From Thermoanaerobacterales bacterium (lineage in GTDB: Bacteria; Bacillota; Thermosediminibacteria; Thermosediminibacterales; Tepidanaerobacteraceae), in contig DUTQ01000313.1 of NCBI GenBank assembly GCA_012841995.1, positions 1 to 8,374 on the forward strand: a stretch of DNA of 8,374 bases. The letters are read 5' to 3'. Numbering within the stretch: position 1 is the first letter of the stretch; the number at the start of each line of letters is the position of its first letter. The notes under the pieces were generated by a model. That model worked only from the letters and a program-made list of their open reading frames with translations, ran no database searches and was not told the DNA's origin. Positions 1-7,170 of this stretch are shown piece after piece. Both the position numbers and the translations under genes were made by a program.

Positions 1-20
1 AAGTCTTTGTATTAGCAAAA

Positions 21-35
21 TATTCCGCAGGAATA
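21..35. repeat. Small dyad (6-bp arms, 3-base centre) upstream of the ECF promoter
   Basis: TATTCC and GGAATA are exact reverse complements separated by GCA, and the dyad stops one base before the -35 element. It could be an operator half-site pair or the remains of an upstream terminator, but at this size it could also be chance. The sequence before it is not available. Confidence 0.3.
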
Positions 36-64
36 CGTAACTTTTTGACCATCTCATGCGTTTA
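36..64 (+). promoter_or_regulatory. Probable ECF sigma-dependent (autoregulatory) promoter
   Basis: The -35 part reads CGTAAC (36-41) followed by a T run, and the -10 part reads CGTTTA (59-64). AAC and CGT are separated by 17 bases. Known ECF promoters of Bacillota have an AAC core at -35 and CGT at -10 with about 16-17 bases between, so the layout fits. It lies about 50 bases upstream of an ECF sigma gene, which fits autoregulation, as is usual for such pairs. Which sigma factor uses it is inferred. Confidence 0.65.
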
Positions 65-114
65 TATAAATGAAGAGTATAATGATAATGGAGCAAAAGA
101 GAGGGTGAACATAT

Positions 115-654
115 GTGGAGGTTTTGACAAGCGAGCAGGAGCTACAGCTGGTAAAACAGGCCCAAACTGAAATATCGGCATTTGAAAGACTGTATGAATT
201 TTACCTGCCAAAACTCTATAACTACGCATTTTATCGAACCGGAAACAGACAGGAAGCCGAGGATGTTGTATCTCTTACGTTTATAAAGGCACTGGAATAT
301 TTAAAAAAAGGTGAAACAAAATGCACTTCCTTCAAGAATTGGCTATATAAGGTGTGTTCAAATATCATCATAGACAACTGGCGAAAAAGCTCTCACGCCC
401 AATGCACTTTACATTATTGCTATGACAACAACGATGTGGATTTTTCCGAAAAGATTGCCGATAAACTGACGATCCTTCGAGCCCTTCACAAACTTACCCA
501 AGAGCAGCAGCAGGTACTGCTCTTGAGATATACCCAAGACATGAGCATATCTCAAGTGGCACAAATCATGGGGAAATCCGAAGGTGCTGTTAAACAAATG
601 GCTTATAGGGGGCTAAAAAATATGAAGGAAAGGATGGCGAAATGTGATGGATAA
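115..654 (+). CDS. ECF-type RNA polymerase sigma factor (sigma-70 family)
   Basis: At 179 residues this has the usual ECF length, with only regions 2 and 4. Region 2 spans about residues 22-92 and includes the core-binding/-10 helix part with AEDVVSLTFIKAL and the FKNWLYKVCSNIIIDNWR stretch. Region 4 spans about 119-173, with L-x-x-EQQQVLLLRY and a helix-turn-helix (SISQVAQIMGKSEGAVKQ) that would read the -35 element. The start is GTG at 115, because AGAGAGGGTG lies 7 bases upstream; the ATG at 113 runs into a stop after four codons. The product should redirect RNA polymerase in response to an envelope signal passed on by the membrane protein encoded next, whose gene overlaps this one. The exact ECF group and the signal cannot be told from the sequence. 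Confidence 0.93.
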   Translation: MEVLTSEQELQLVKQAQTEISAFERLYEFYLPKLYNYAFYRTGNRQEAEDVVSLTFIKALEYLKKGETKCTSFKNWLYKVCSNIIIDNWRKSSHAQCTLHYCYDNNDVDFSEKIADKLTILRALHKLTQEQQQVLLLRYTQDMSISQVAQIMGKSEGAVKQMAYRGLKNMKERMAKCDG

Positions 655-2677
655 TCAAAAAAGAGATTTTATAGAGCTTGAGCATGATATGGGCAAGAAA
701 TTAGAAAGCTTAACAGATGCCCATGTGGACGAAGAATTTAAAAACAGGCTTTGGGAAGACCTAAAATCCAGATACAATGAAACAAATCCCCAAAAGACAA
801 ACAAAACTTGTAACATTGACAACAAAACTCCAAAGGGAAACAAAAAAGGCCTGCTTATTAAGTGGGGGAGCATTGCTGCAGCCGTATTGTTTCTTTCCTC
901 ATTATTTGTGACAACTTTTTTGCCTTTAAGAAAAGCCAATGATGTAGCCATGAGCCCACTGCTTTTTCCAATGCAGGCATTTGCCGCAGGAGGCAGTGAT
1001 TTATCCCTTGACGCGGGGTTTGATACCCTTCGGGAAGTAAAATTTGAAGTTAAAGGGGATTTGCCCAAAGCACCACAAAAAGGGCAGATATTCTGCTTGC
1101 AAAACAGACTTACTACAGTCGATGATTATATGAGCATGGCAAAGGCCATAGGCATGAAAAACCCGGAGATAGTGGGCAAAGATCCTAATGATTCAGTAAG
1201 CCAATTTTTTTCTATAATAAGTGGTAAGCACTATCTTATGGTATGGCCTAAAAGCGGAATATGGGACTATGAATATAGGATTTATGAACTCAATGAATTT
1301 GAAAACGACTTAAAAGAGGACGAAGAGGGCAATGTAAAAGAAGATATGGAAGATGGCAAAGAGATTGATAAAGAAAGTGCAAAAGATATAGCTAAACAGT
1401 GGCTAAAAAAGCTTGGGCAGCTTCCAAATGAGGAGTATAAAATGACTGTGGAAGATACAAGAGATAGCGATATCCCTGTAGCTTTAGGGTTTAGTGTTGT
1501 GCTTGTCCCCGAAACTGGCCCTGATGCAAACAAATCACATGATGCAAACAAACCCGTTGAAATGGGCAGGCAAATTCGGATGTTAATAGGTACCGATGGC
1601 CAAGTGATAAGCGCCTCCTATAACTGGCCCGAGCTAAAAGAGACTTCCGAAATCCCTCTGGCTGACTATGATGAAGCCATAGAATCCCTAAACCGCGGTG
1701 AAGGAAGATTTGATGCCAAAGAATATTTTGGAGAAAAAGGTGTTGCATTCATCCAGGATGTGGAAATTGGCTATCAGCTGGCTTATAGCATAGATTATAC
1801 TCCATATCTTGTACCTATCGGTATATTTTCCGGAAAGCTTACATCACAGGGGACAACCAAGAGCTTTACCGCATATATCCCCATGCTAAAAAAACCGGGA
1901 ATAAAAAATGCAGCAAACTTTGAAATCAGGACAGAGTTTCCGGAATATCTAAAAGAGGCCAATTTAATAGCTGAAAGACAGCACAGCTTAACTCAATCAG
2001 AGCTTGAAAGCCTTATGACATTCTTTGGTATGGAGAAAAAGAGCCAAGAAGAAGATTTAATAAATGGCACAAAAGGGGAAGAACTCCACTACACTTCTTA
2101 TGACTATGGTTGGCTTTATCGTGGGCAAAAGCACACCACAACCAAACAAGTATCTGAAGAAAAAGCAGTAGAAATCGCTCAAGATATTGCCAAAAAGATT
2201 CCAGTTCTACCCGGGACTCTTGGGAAACCGTGGATATATCCTACAGGTGAAGAAGAATTTTACACAATAGGTCTACCATTCCTTTACGATGGAATACCGG
2301 TAGTTACTCCTAATTATCCCGGATATGTGTCGCATATTATCATAAGTCTATATAAGGACGGCACGCTGTGGTCAGTAGACAGCAGGATGCACATGGAAGC
2401 GGGGAAGAAAGTTGAATTGATATCTCCACAAGAAGCCAAACAAAAGCTGCTGGAAAATGAATACATCATGACGATTGATGACCTGTTCGGGTATTTTTAT
2501 GGGGACAGATTTGCGGCTGATAAATCCACAGTAACTAAAATTGAACTCGTGTATATACCTTGTCATCCTGAACTTGCAAGAAGCGAAGAATACACATTGA
2601 TGTACAGATTTTCCGGCAAGACCATCATATCAGGAAATGAGATGGACTTTGCCGCCTTCGTGAAAGCACAAAAATAG
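644..2677 (+). CDS. Probable membrane-anchored anti-sigma factor with a large duplicated outer domain
   Basis: The 677-residue protein has a cytoplasmic N-terminus of about 70 residues, a single membrane segment at about 72-95, and some 580 residues outside. Its gene overlaps the sigma gene by 11 bases (GTG 644) or 8 bases (ATG 647); AAGGAAAGGA at 625-634 serves either start. Overlap with an ECF gene plus this topology is the basis for calling it the anti-sigma factor. The cytoplasmic part (with DEEFKNRLWEDL) lacks the HxxxCxxC zinc motif of ZAS-type anti-sigmas. The outer part looks like two related halves: FEVKGDLP at 134 resembles FEIRTEFP at 426, and KESAKDIAKQWLKKLGQLP (243-261) resembles SEEKAVEIAQDIAKKIPVLP (504-523), each followed by a strand pair and a D/KDG turn. 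An acidic stretch lies at about 215-245. I do not recognise the outer fold; a sensor role is inferred. Confidence 0.75.
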   Translation: MMDNQKRDFIELEHDMGKKLESLTDAHVDEEFKNRLWEDLKSRYNETNPQKTNKTCNIDNKTPKGNKKGLLIKWGSIAAAVLFLSSLFVTTFLPLRKANDVAMSPLLFPMQAFAAGGSDLSLDAGFDTLREVKFEVKGDLPKAPQKGQIFCLQNRLTTVDDYMSMAKAIGMKNPEIVGKDPNDSVSQFFSIISGKHYLMVWPKSGIWDYEYRIYELNEFENDLKEDEEGNVKEDMEDGKEIDKESAKDIAKQWLKKLGQLPNEEYKMTVEDTRDSDIPVALGFSVVLVPETGPDANKSHDANKPVEMGRQIRMLIGTDGQVISASYNWPELKETSEIPLADYDEAIESLNRGEGRFDAKEYFGEKGVAFIQDVEIGYQLAYSIDYTPYLVPIGIFSGKLTSQGTTKSFTAYIPMLKKPGIKNAANFEIRTEFPEYLKEANLIAERQHSLTQSELESLMTFFGMEKKSQEEDLINGTKGEELHYTSYDYGWLYRGQKHTTTKQVSEEKAVEIAQDIAKKIPVLPGTLGKPWIYPTGEEEFYTIGLPFLYDGIPVVTPNYPGYVSHIIISLYKDGTLWSVDSRMHMEAGKKVELISPQEAKQKLLENEYIMTIDDLFGYFYGDRFAADKSTVTKIELVYIPCHPELARSEEYTLMYRFSGKTIISGNEMDFAAFVKAQK

Positions 2678-2691
2678 TGTCAATAGCGACA

Positions 2692-2720
2692 TTGCAGCAT
2701 TCTAAATATTGTGATAACAT
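2692..2720 (+). promoter_or_regulatory. Possible sigma-A type promoter for the sirtuin gene
   Basis: TTGCAG (2692-2697) and TAACAT (2715-2720) are 17 bases apart in the 64-base gap before the sirtuin gene. Both boxes are imperfect, so the gene may instead be read through from the sigma/anti-sigma operon. Confidence 0.3.
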
Positions 2721-2741
2721 GAGCTCTGGGAGGGATGTAGC

Positions 2742-3485
2742 ATGGATATAAAACAAGCTGCCAAAAAGGCGGCAGAGCTTATAAGCAACTCTCACAAGAC
2801 CCTTGTGCTGACAGGTGCAGGCATCAGCACAGAAAGTGGAATACCTGATTACAGAAGTAAAGATACAGGGCTGTGGGGAAAATACGACCCTGCAGCCAAG
2901 GCAAGTGTTACTGCATTGATGAATGACCCGGTGGATTTTTACAACTTCAATATACCCCGCTGGACAGAATACACCCATTGCAAGCCAAACATAGCCCACA
3001 GAGTATTGGCCCAAATGGAAAAGGCAGGGCTTATACGCGGGATCATCACTCAAAACATCGATGGCCTCCATATAAAGGCAGGTTCAGAAATGGTATGGGA
3101 GGTCCATGGCCACCTTCGCACATGTCATTGCATGAAATGTGGCGAAAGCTATGACTTTACTGAACTTACGCGACAATACAATGACGGCATAAACCCGCCA
3201 AGATGTGAAAACTGTGACGGGCTATTGCGCCCGGATGTGGTCCTCTTTGGTGACTCTATGAGCAGGGATTACTTTCAGGCCCAAAGTGAATTAATAGATT
3301 GCCAGCTTTTGTTGGTTGTAGGAAGCAGCCTCCAGGTATATCCTGTGGCAGATATGCCCTACAGGGCGGAAAAGCTCATAATAGTCAATAAAGAGCCTAC
3401 CCCTTGTGATGATAGGGCTGAAATTGTTGTAAACGACAGCATCGGAAAGTTTTTCACAGAACTTGCAGAAGCATTGGAGCTTTAA
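2742..3485 (+). CDS. cobB: SIR2-family NAD-dependent protein deacylase (sirtuin)
   Basis: This 247-residue cytoplasmic enzyme removes acetyl or other acyl groups from lysines, using NAD and giving nicotinamide and O-acyl-ADP-ribose. All hallmark motifs are present in order: TGAGIS (24-29), GIPDYRS (33-39), TQNIDGLH (103-110), the catalytic histidine in VHGH (H122), a zinc site with C130-x2-C133 and C155-x2-C158, RPDVVLFGD (163-171), GSSLQVYP (194-201) and a late NKEPT motif (216-220). The length is that of the small bacterial class. The start is set by GGGAGGG at 2728-2734, seven bases before ATG. It follows the anti-sigma gene by 64 bases and may be co-transcribed or have its own promoter. 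No acyl-CoA synthetase or acetyltransferase partner lies nearby, so the substrate is unknown. The symbol is by family; npdA/srtN are used for the same type. Confidence 0.95.
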   Translation: MDIKQAAKKAAELISNSHKTLVLTGAGISTESGIPDYRSKDTGLWGKYDPAAKASVTALMNDPVDFYNFNIPRWTEYTHCKPNIAHRVLAQMEKAGLIRGIITQNIDGLHIKAGSEMVWEVHGHLRTCHCMKCGESYDFTELTRQYNDGINPPRCENCDGLLRPDVVLFGDSMSRDYFQAQSELIDCQLLLVVGSSLQVYPVADMPYRAEKLIIVNKEPTPCDDRAEIVVNDSIGKFFTELAEALEL

Positions 3486-3525
3486 CATAAGTAGGGGCAA
3501 CGCGCACGCTGCCCCTACTTATGTT
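3484..3525. terminator. Long palindrome between convergent genes, probable bidirectional terminator or dispersed palindromic repeat
   Basis: A perfect 16-bp stem (3484-3499 with 3510-3525) contains a GTAGGGGCA/TGCCCCTAC core. Inside it, one A-C mismatch and two more pairs leave a CGCA tetraloop, so it looks like an originally longer perfect palindrome. It starts within the sirtuin stop codon and lies between two convergent transcription units, where a terminator is expected. Neither side has a proper T run (plus side continues GACC), so it is not a textbook intrinsic terminator. A palindrome of this kind may be a multicopy intergenic element, which is inference. Confidence 0.6.
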
Positions 3526-3590
3526 TGACCCAAACTTAAGAATAACGATGGTCTTACTTAAATGGATTGCTTACGACACTTTAAAGCCAC
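3523..3590. other. Remaining intergenic DNA between the convergent genes
   Basis: The rest of the gap holds a small hairpin, GTTTG-ACC-CAAAC (3523-3535), overlapping the foot of the large palindrome, and AT-rich DNA with short CTTTAAAG-like repeats (about 3579-3597). I see no convincing gene in it; open frames here are shadows of the permease gene. Confidence 0.4.
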
Positions 3591-4586
3591 TTAAAGATTA
3601 TAGCGTTTTTTATAAATCAAAGAAAGAAAAAATGGTGTGCCTAATACGGCGGTTACAATTCCCACAGGGATTTCAAGTGGCTGAAATATTGTGCGGGCAA
3701 AAGTATCTGAAACAACCAATAAAAACCCTCCCAATATGCCGGAGAGAATAACCAAATAGCGGTAATCATTGCCGATTATCAGTCTGGCAATGTGTGGAGC
3801 AATAAGCCCGATGAATCCAATTGTTCCCGCAACGCTTACAGCACTTCCTGCAAGTATTGAGGCATTGATGATAATCAACATTCGGGATATTTCTACGGAA
3901 AGCCCTAGGTTTTTTCCTATATCCTCGCCTAATAAAAACAGATTGATTCTAGGGCTCAGATAAATAGCACCAAGTAATCCAAACAAGCTATAATAACATA
4001 TTGATTGGTAATGTGACCAACTTCTACCGGTCAATCCTCCGATTAACCAAGTATAAGTTAGGCCTAATTCATCGCTGTGCAGAATCATAACTGCAGATGT
4101 AAGAGCTTTTAAAAGTGCGCTTAAAGCTACTCCTGCCAAGACAATTGTAACATTTGAGCTACTTCCATCGATTCTAGAAAGAGTATATATGGCGAGTGCA
4201 GCTGCCAATGCTCCCACAAAAGTAGCGGGTGGGAGCATCCTGATATTTCCTGGCATAATACACATCATTATAATAGCTGCCAGCCCTGCGCCCGAATTTA
4301 CGCCTATAACATTCGGAGAAGCCAAATCATTTCGAAGCAGCCCCTGCAACAGTGCTCCTGCAATTCCCAAGTTCATGCCTACTAGAAGACCTACCAGTGT
4401 GCGAGGCAGTCTTACATTGATTATTATATGCTGAGCCAAATTATCATGGCTTTTCCCAAAAAATATTGTTAAAATATCTCTTATAGAAAAATGCAATGTC
4501 CCGCTAATTATGCTGACAATAATTGATATGATTAAAAGCAAAGAAAACAAGAAAATCCAAAAAAAGCGTCTTTTTTGTTTCATCAT
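3591..4586 (-). CDS. FecCD-family ABC transporter permease (iron complex / corrinoid type)
   Basis: The 331-residue, strongly hydrophobic protein fits the usual length of FecCD/BtuC permeases, which form a homodimeric or heterodimeric channel in the cytoplasmic membrane. An N-terminal membrane segment at about 8-28 is followed by the family motif NVRLPR (57-62), the stretch GALLQGLLRN-LASP-xxGV-GAG (77-101), in which the usual NP is ND, and GLIAPH (260-265) in the cytoplasmic coupling loop that contacts the ATPase. It is the last gene of the operon, 19 bases after the binding-protein gene. GAGGAGAGGAAAGG lies just upstream of ATG 4586, with GAAAGG seven bases from it; the adjacent ATG at 4583 is possible. 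Only one permease gene is visible, so a homodimer is likely. The substrate could be a ferric siderophore, haem, cobamide or other metal chelate; the sequence does not decide. Confidence 0.93.
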   Translation of the reverse strand: MMKQKRRFFWIFLFSLLLIISIIVSIISGTLHFSIRDILTIFFGKSHDNLAQHIIINVRLPRTLVGLLVGMNLGIAGALLQGLLRNDLASPNVIGVNSGAGLAAIIMMCIMPGNIRMLPPATFVGALAAALAIYTLSRIDGSSSNVTIVLAGVALSALLKALTSAVMILHSDELGLTYTWLIGGLTGRSWSHYQSICYYSLFGLLGAIYLSPRINLFLLGEDIGKNLGLSVEISRMLIIINASILAGSAVSVAGTIGFIGLIAPHIARLIIGNDYRYLVILSGILGGFLLVVSDTFARTIFQPLEIPVGIVTAVLGTPFFLSLIYKKRYNL

Positions 4587-4605
4587 CTAAAGACCTTTCC
4601 TCTCC

Positions 4606-5730
4606 TCAAAAAGCTTCAGGATAAGTGAGACGAGCCATGACATCCAATGCATCTATAATTTTGATTTTCCCTGGAGCTATATTCTCTGGGACAATAATTA
4701 GGCGTCCATTTTTTACAGCACTTAGCTTTTGCCACATAGGGTCTTTTTCATACATAGCTTTTAAATCATCAGGCTTTATCTTGTTTTTCTTATCTGGAGT
4801 TGTGTTAGATTTTTGTTTTTCGCTATCTTCTTCGCTTTCGGCAGCTTGTTTGCTTTCTTCTTCTTGGATATTGTTACCTTTTTGTCCTTCGCTATTTCCT
4901 TGTCCTTTGCCGCCACCTTGACCTTTACCACTTCTGAAGCCAGGTTGTAAAACAAAGATAATGTCGGGATCTTTTTGTATAATGGTTTCGATATCAAACG
5001 GCATAAATCCAGCCTTGGAAGAACCGGCCATTTCATCTGGCACAATATTTTCAAGACCTAAATAATCGAGCAATCTACCCCAAAAACAAAAGGATCGGGC
5101 TGAAGATATATTTTGACTACCCCCTTGAATAAATAGAGCAGTTTTTACTGGAGATTCCTTTATCTTATCCCGCAATGTTTTTGCTTTTTCCTCTACTTCC
5201 TTAATATAGGCATCAGCCTCTTTTTGGCGATTGAGGACCTCGCCAATCGTACTCACAGGACCTAGCAACTGGTCATCTGCCGAGCTAGGATCTATGTAAA
5301 CAACTGCTGCCCCTGTCCCTTCCAAGCTTTCTAGCATCTGTCCGTGATTTCTCACATGTGCTATAATCAGATCTGGCTTAAGCTTATTTATTATTTCTAT
5401 ATTTGGTGAGTTTTCTAATGAAATATCGGGTAACCCTTCAGCTTCCGGTCTTTGTATCATGTATTCATTTACCAATCCCACTGGAACTACTCCCAGATTA
5501 AAAAGTGTTTCTGTCATACTGGCATTTAGCGCCAATACCCTTTCCGGATTATTTGGAACCTGCACTTCCCTATCTAACGCATCCTTGACAATGTGGAATT
5601 CATCATTATTTTGTTGTGCATCATCTACCGGTTCTGCCTGTTGTGTAGAGCAGGCCGTTAAAAGTGACAAGACCAGCAAAGCGATTAAAAGCCCACAGAT
5701 TCTCCTTTTGCAAAACACCTTATACATCAT
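4606..5730 (-). CDS. Lipoprotein substrate-binding protein of the iron-siderophore/B12 (TroA/FepB/BtuF-like) family, with insert
   Basis: The 374-residue protein starts with a basic, hydrophobic signal and a lipobox LTAC, giving lipid attachment at C27 on the outer face of the membrane. Lobe 1 has the family pattern PERVLALNASMTETLFNLG (62-80), PNIEIINKLKPDLII (109-123) and YIDPSS (145-150); a long helix at about 160-192 links to lobe 2 (FDIETIIQKDPDIIFVLQPG, 245-264; MWQKLSAVKNGRLIIVPE, 332-349). Between these, about residues 265-318 form a low-complexity insert: first Gly/Lys/Gln rich (GKGQGGGKGQGN), then Glu/Ser/Lys rich. It would deliver a metal chelate to the permease encoded next. ATG 5730 has GAGGAGGAA six bases upstream; ATG 5727 is the alternative. 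The gap to the methyltransferase gene is 31 bases. The ligand is not assignable. Confidence 0.9.
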   Translation of the reverse strand: MMYKVFCKRRICGLLIALLVLSLLTACSTQQAEPVDDAQQNNDEFHIVKDALDREVQVPNNPERVLALNASMTETLFNLGVVPVGLVNEYMIQRPEAEGLPDISLENSPNIEIINKLKPDLIIAHVRNHGQMLESLEGTGAAVVYIDPSSADDQLLGPVSTIGEVLNRQKEADAYIKEVEEKAKTLRDKIKESPVKTALFIQGGSQNISSARSFCFWGRLLDYLGLENIVPDEMAGSSKAGFMPFDIETIIQKDPDIIFVLQPGFRSGKGQGGGKGQGNSEGQKGNNIQEEESKQAAESEEDSEKQKSNTTPDKKNKIKPDDLKAMYEKDPMWQKLSAVKNGRLIIVPENIAPGKIKIIDALDVMARLTYPEAF

Positions 5731-5761
5731 AGATGATTCCTCCTCATAAATTATTAACTAG

Positions 5762-6355
5762 CTATTTGCGTATTTCTATCCATGTAGCGGGCTGACCTTT
5801 GACATCGGCAATCAACTGACAATTAGTGATACCTGTTTTATCAACAAATTCCTGCAGTTTCTTGCCATTCATAAATCCTTTTTCACCTTTTTTGATTTGT
5901 GCCATACGCCCCATACCTTGAAGCCTCTTGCGCATGCTGTCCGGGGTATATCTTCCCAATCCTCCGCCTACAAAAGCTACGCCTCCTTTCTTTAAAACCC
6001 TGTTAATTTCTTGCATGCCCTTTATCTGATCCTTCCAAAACCAAAGGGAACCTCTGCTGATGATGAGGTCGGCAAAATTATCTTCAAAAGGGAGAGAACA
6101 TACATCTGCTTCTAAAAAGTGCACAATATTATCCAATCTACACTCTGCTACATTTTTTTCTGCCTTATCTAAGACTTCGGGATTAATATCCACAAAATAC
6201 ATTTCTAAATTGGTAATTTTAGCCAACTCTAGGCCTAAGTACCCGTATCCGGTGCCGATATCAAGGCATTTACCGTCGGTAATCTTATAATCATCTAATA
6301 TTTGCTTGGCAATCATGGGGTATACAGGTAGTAAATGCACAAATGGATTAGTCAT
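5762..6355 (-). CDS. Class I SAM-dependent methyltransferase within a metal-chelate transporter operon
   Basis: The 197-residue soluble protein has a Rossmann-type methyltransferase fold. Motif I is CLDIGTGYGYLG (D32, G34, G36, G38), which binds SAM; the acidic ribose-binding residue is D56 in FVDINPEVL; ADVCSLPFEDNFADLIISRG (83-102) covers motifs II/III, and RVLKKGGVAFVGG is the usual post-motif strand and turn. The start at ATG 6355 is chosen because GGAGGT sits seven bases before it; the longer frame would begin at TTG 6400 with no ribosome site. No substrate domain is recognisable, so the target is unknown. Its position between the ATPase and binding-protein genes suggests it acts on the imported compound or on something made with it. 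It could instead be a general small-molecule methyltransferase carried along. Confidence 0.85.
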   Translation of the reverse strand: MTNPFVHLLPVYPMIAKQILDDYKITDGKCLDIGTGYGYLGLELAKITNLEMYFVDINPEVLDKAEKNVAECRLDNIVHFLEADVCSLPFEDNFADLIISRGSLWFWKDQIKGMQEINRVLKKGGVAFVGGGLGRYTPDSMRKRLQGMGRMAQIKKGEKGFMNGKKLQEFVDKTGITNCQLIADVKGQPATWIEIRK

Positions 6356-6392
6356 AATATTTACCTCCACTCTTTCTATAAAATCAGTGAAC

Positions 6393-7169
6393 TTATTCAA
6401 TATTTGCAGGGATGATAAACTTTTGCATACTGTTGCCTAAATTGCAGACTTGTGCGGAAACATCATAAACATCTTTTAGCAAATGTGGGGTAATAATATC
6501 TCGAGTTTCTCCACAAGCCCTAATACAGCCATTTTTTAGAACAACAAAGCTATCAGCTACCATCATGGCTTGGTTTAGATCGTGTAGAACTAAAACAAAG
6601 GTTTTATTATACTTTTGGCGAATCTGTTTGACAACATCCAGTAGATTCCACTGGTATTTTAAATCTAAATAAGTGATAGGCTCGTCAAGCAGTATAACTT
6701 CAGTATCTTGGGCCAGGATCATAGCTATCCAAGCTCGCTGGCGTTCCCCGCCGGAGAGCTTGTCAAGTGCATTATCCTGCAAGTGGCGTAAGTTCATATA
6801 ATCTATTGCCCATTCTATTTTTTCTCTGTCATCCTTGTTTAACGACCAGCCATACCGCTGGTAAGGGCTTCGACCCATAGCAACTAACTCATAAATACTG
6901 ATATGTTGGATCATCTCAAGATTCTGGGGCAAGAAAGCGATATGACGTGAAATCCACTTACGTGTTTGCTTATGAATATTTTTGCCATTTAGTGTGATTT
7001 GGCCACTGCTAGGCTTTAAAAACCCATTAAAACAACGGAGCAACGTAGATTTGCCCGAACCGTTGGGGCCTATCAAACCTAGAATTTCTCCTGTTTTTAT
7101 AGTTACGTTTATGTCTTTTAGGATTTGTTTGTTTCCATAATGAAAATTCAAATTTTCAATCTCTAGCAT
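6393..7169 (-). CDS. ABC transporter ATP-binding protein, FecE/FhuC/BtuD type
   Basis: The 258-residue nucleotide-binding subunit is complete. It has Walker A GPNGSGKST (34-42), the Q-loop in FLPQN (Q82), signature LSGGERQ (138-144), Walker B VILLDE (158-163) with the D-loop at about 168-169, and the switch histidine in LVLHD (H196). The YELVAMGRSPYQ segment (93-104) is typical of the iron-complex/B12 subfamily. DEPITYLD has Ile where Thr is usual. The start at ATG 7169 is preferred: AAGGG lies 8 bases upstream, and it sits one base after the stop of the preceding gene, suggesting translational coupling. A GTG at 7178 would overlap that gene and lacks a ribosome site. It should power the FecCD permease encoded downstream. 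There is a 37-base gap to the methyltransferase gene. Confidence 0.94.
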   Translation of the reverse strand: MLEIENLNFHYGNKQILKDINVTIKTGEILGLIGPNGSGKSTLLRCFNGFLKPSSGQITLNGKNIHKQTRKWISRHIAFLPQNLEMIQHISIYELVAMGRSPYQRYGWSLNKDDREKIEWAIDYMNLRHLQDNALDKLSGGERQRAWIAMILAQDTEVILLDEPITYLDLKYQWNLLDVVKQIRQKYNKTFVLVLHDLNQAMMVADSFVVLKNGCIRACGETRDIITPHLLKDVYDVSAQVCNLGNSMQKFIIPANIE

Positions 7170-7170
7170 C

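Noticed and set aside
78..83. Perfect TATAAT as a sigma-A -10 box for the sigma gene
   Set aside because: No acceptable -35 lies 16-18 bases upstream (the region reads around CATGCG); the TTGACC at 45-50 is 27 bases away. The ECF-type layout fits better.
2679..2692. TGTC-AATAGC-GACA as a terminator of the anti-sigma gene
   Set aside because: The stem is only 4 bp with no T run, too weak to claim.
2625..3071. Antisense open frame of 148 residues over the sirtuin start
   Set aside because: It has no recognisable domain and no clear ribosome site, and it lies over a gene with complete family motifs on the other strand.
3521..3751. Plus-strand 76-residue open frame after the palindrome
   Set aside because: It begins within the palindrome arm without a ribosome site and then overlaps the 3' end of the permease gene in antisense.
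4776..5054. Minus-strand 92-residue open frame
   Set aside because: It is a frame-shifted shadow of the binding-protein gene; its Lys/Ala/Asn-rich protein comes from the low-complexity insert read in another frame.
6356..6400. Longer methyltransferase start at TTG 6400
   Set aside because: It has no ribosome site and would overlap the ATPase gene end, and the GGAGGT for ATG 6355 lies inside this stretch.
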